Of a stretch of 64,000 bases of DNA, positions 63,271 to 64,000 are shown piece by piece. Each line of letters begins with the position of its first letter. Within the stretch, counting starts at the first letter, position 1. Source of the DNA: Yponomeuta sedellus (lineage: Eukaryota; Arthropoda; Insecta; Lepidoptera; Yponomeutidae). Location: positions 11,118,373 to 11,182,372 of the forward strand of contig OW203745.1 in assembly GCA_934045075.1 (NCBI GenBank), read 5' to 3'. The notes beneath the pieces are model-generated. The model worked only from the letters and a program-made list of their open reading frames with translations, searched no databases and was not told the origin of the DNA. Position numbers and translations under genes: made by a program.

Positions 63271-64000
63271 TATTTCTACTAGTTTCATCTTGATTGCAAG
63301 ATGTCATTTTGATGGCAGGGCCAAGAATTAATGTACCAAATCACGTTTGCTGAGGCAAGGTTCTTCGTTACTATGAGTACTAACCTTATGTTTTTTTAAA
63401 ATATCCCTTCTGTTTCTTTCATAAAAGGTTTCAAATTCTTGGCCAAGGTTTTTGATTTCGTCCTTAGGTAGACGAATATTGGTCTGGGATTTGTGATCCC
63501 ATCTCCAGAGAAGTGTCCAAATAAAGAAACAACCGTTGCAGATTTTGTGGTTTTCTCAGATCCCCTTTATGTACATCGTGCAAAATCAATGTAGAGCTAA
63601 CCGTGCCATATTGTCCCAATCACATTTCCGCACATATCTCAATATAGCGATAATTACCTATGATGGAGCACCTGAGTATGTTGGTGTCAGGAGCCTTCAA
63701 ATAGCTGATTGAGCTTCAAACTGGAATAAATTTTCGTGATTTTTTTAAGCAGGGAAGGTTATATGATACACAATGTGAAATTTGTTACAACGTATTTCAA
63801 GCATTTTGTACTGCCTATACAATTGATTAATCATACATAAGTGTGATAAATTTAAGCCAATGTCTCGGTTAGAAATATTTAAAATACATTTTTGCGGTTA
63901 CCTTTGTTTATCTGTAGAAGAAGAAAGTTTCACCGGTGGGTACTCATTGGTCAACAATATAACATATTTTATCCACAAGACGTAGACTCGAAAACTAGAA
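63271..64000. other. Unassigned; possible minus-strand coding remnant
   Basis: Between 63350 and 63540 the minus strand can be read as IRLPKDEIKNLGQEFETFYE then NRRDILKKHK, a charged helical stretch without internal stop for about 60 codons. It is not identified. Nothing else is supported to the window edge. Confidence 0.25.

Overview
This window looks like non-coding, repeat-rich DNA from an insect, most likely a moth or butterfly (Lepidoptera). The base composition is AT-rich. The repeats are of lepidopteran style: several tRNA-derived SINEs, RTE/CR1/Jockey-type LINE 3' ends, BEL/Pao, mariner, and MITEs. I could not support a single intact host gene. Almost every protein-like stretch belongs to a transposable element, and many short open frames are translations of SINE copies. 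The organism assignment is inference from repeat style, not from a marker gene.

Layout. 0-10 kb: SINEs, a 233-bp foldback MITE with perfect 65-bp terminal inverted repeats (521-753), a 183-bp MITE (6117-6299), LINE 3' ends, and a roughly 590-bp homopurine GAAA tract (7051-7640) between a SINE fragment and a LINE tail. 10-20 kb: more SINEs, a short retroposon in two copies with 11-12-bp target duplications (11355-11600, 16464-16726), an LTR remnant beside an 18-nt tRNA-Lys(CUU)-type primer binding site (16378-16395), and a broken mariner (16970-18249). 20-44 kb: SINE-rich DNA with an 89/90-bp tandem array (22552-23058), a GC-richer minisatellite (25975-26250), a 53-bp satellite (30560-30980), a MITE with 70-bp TIRs (35080-35458) and a 556-bp Transib-type MITE with a 5-bp target duplication (38609-39164). 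44-53 kb: the only long coding frames, namely a two-ORF LINE on the plus strand that has lost its 3' end, joined head-on to a minus-strand BEL/Pao element that carries a LINE fragment inside its integrase. 53-64 kb: LINE fragments, a 139-bp near-perfect palindrome (55338-55476), a decayed DDE-like transposase gene (56090-57950), a 72-bp tandem repeat (58112-58400), more SINEs, a cluster of ACGT-core motifs (60667-60960) and a chimeric SINE (61705-61810).

The dominant family is a roughly 360-bp SINE whose 5' part resembles 5S ribosomal RNA, including its internal Pol III promoter boxes (18 loci here). One copy carries a tandem array of the promoter-bearing monomer. A second theme is inverted duplication: at least ten places show short or long near-perfect palindromes or inverted repeat pairs, several with spacers of only 1-3 bp. 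This points to repeated snap-back or template-switch events, or in part to assembly artefact.

The elements do not form a pathway. What links them is parasitism: short elements ending in LINE-like 3' sequences are presumably copied by the LINE enzymes, and elements are nested in one another (LINE in BEL, LINE in 5S-SINE, retroposon in LTR).
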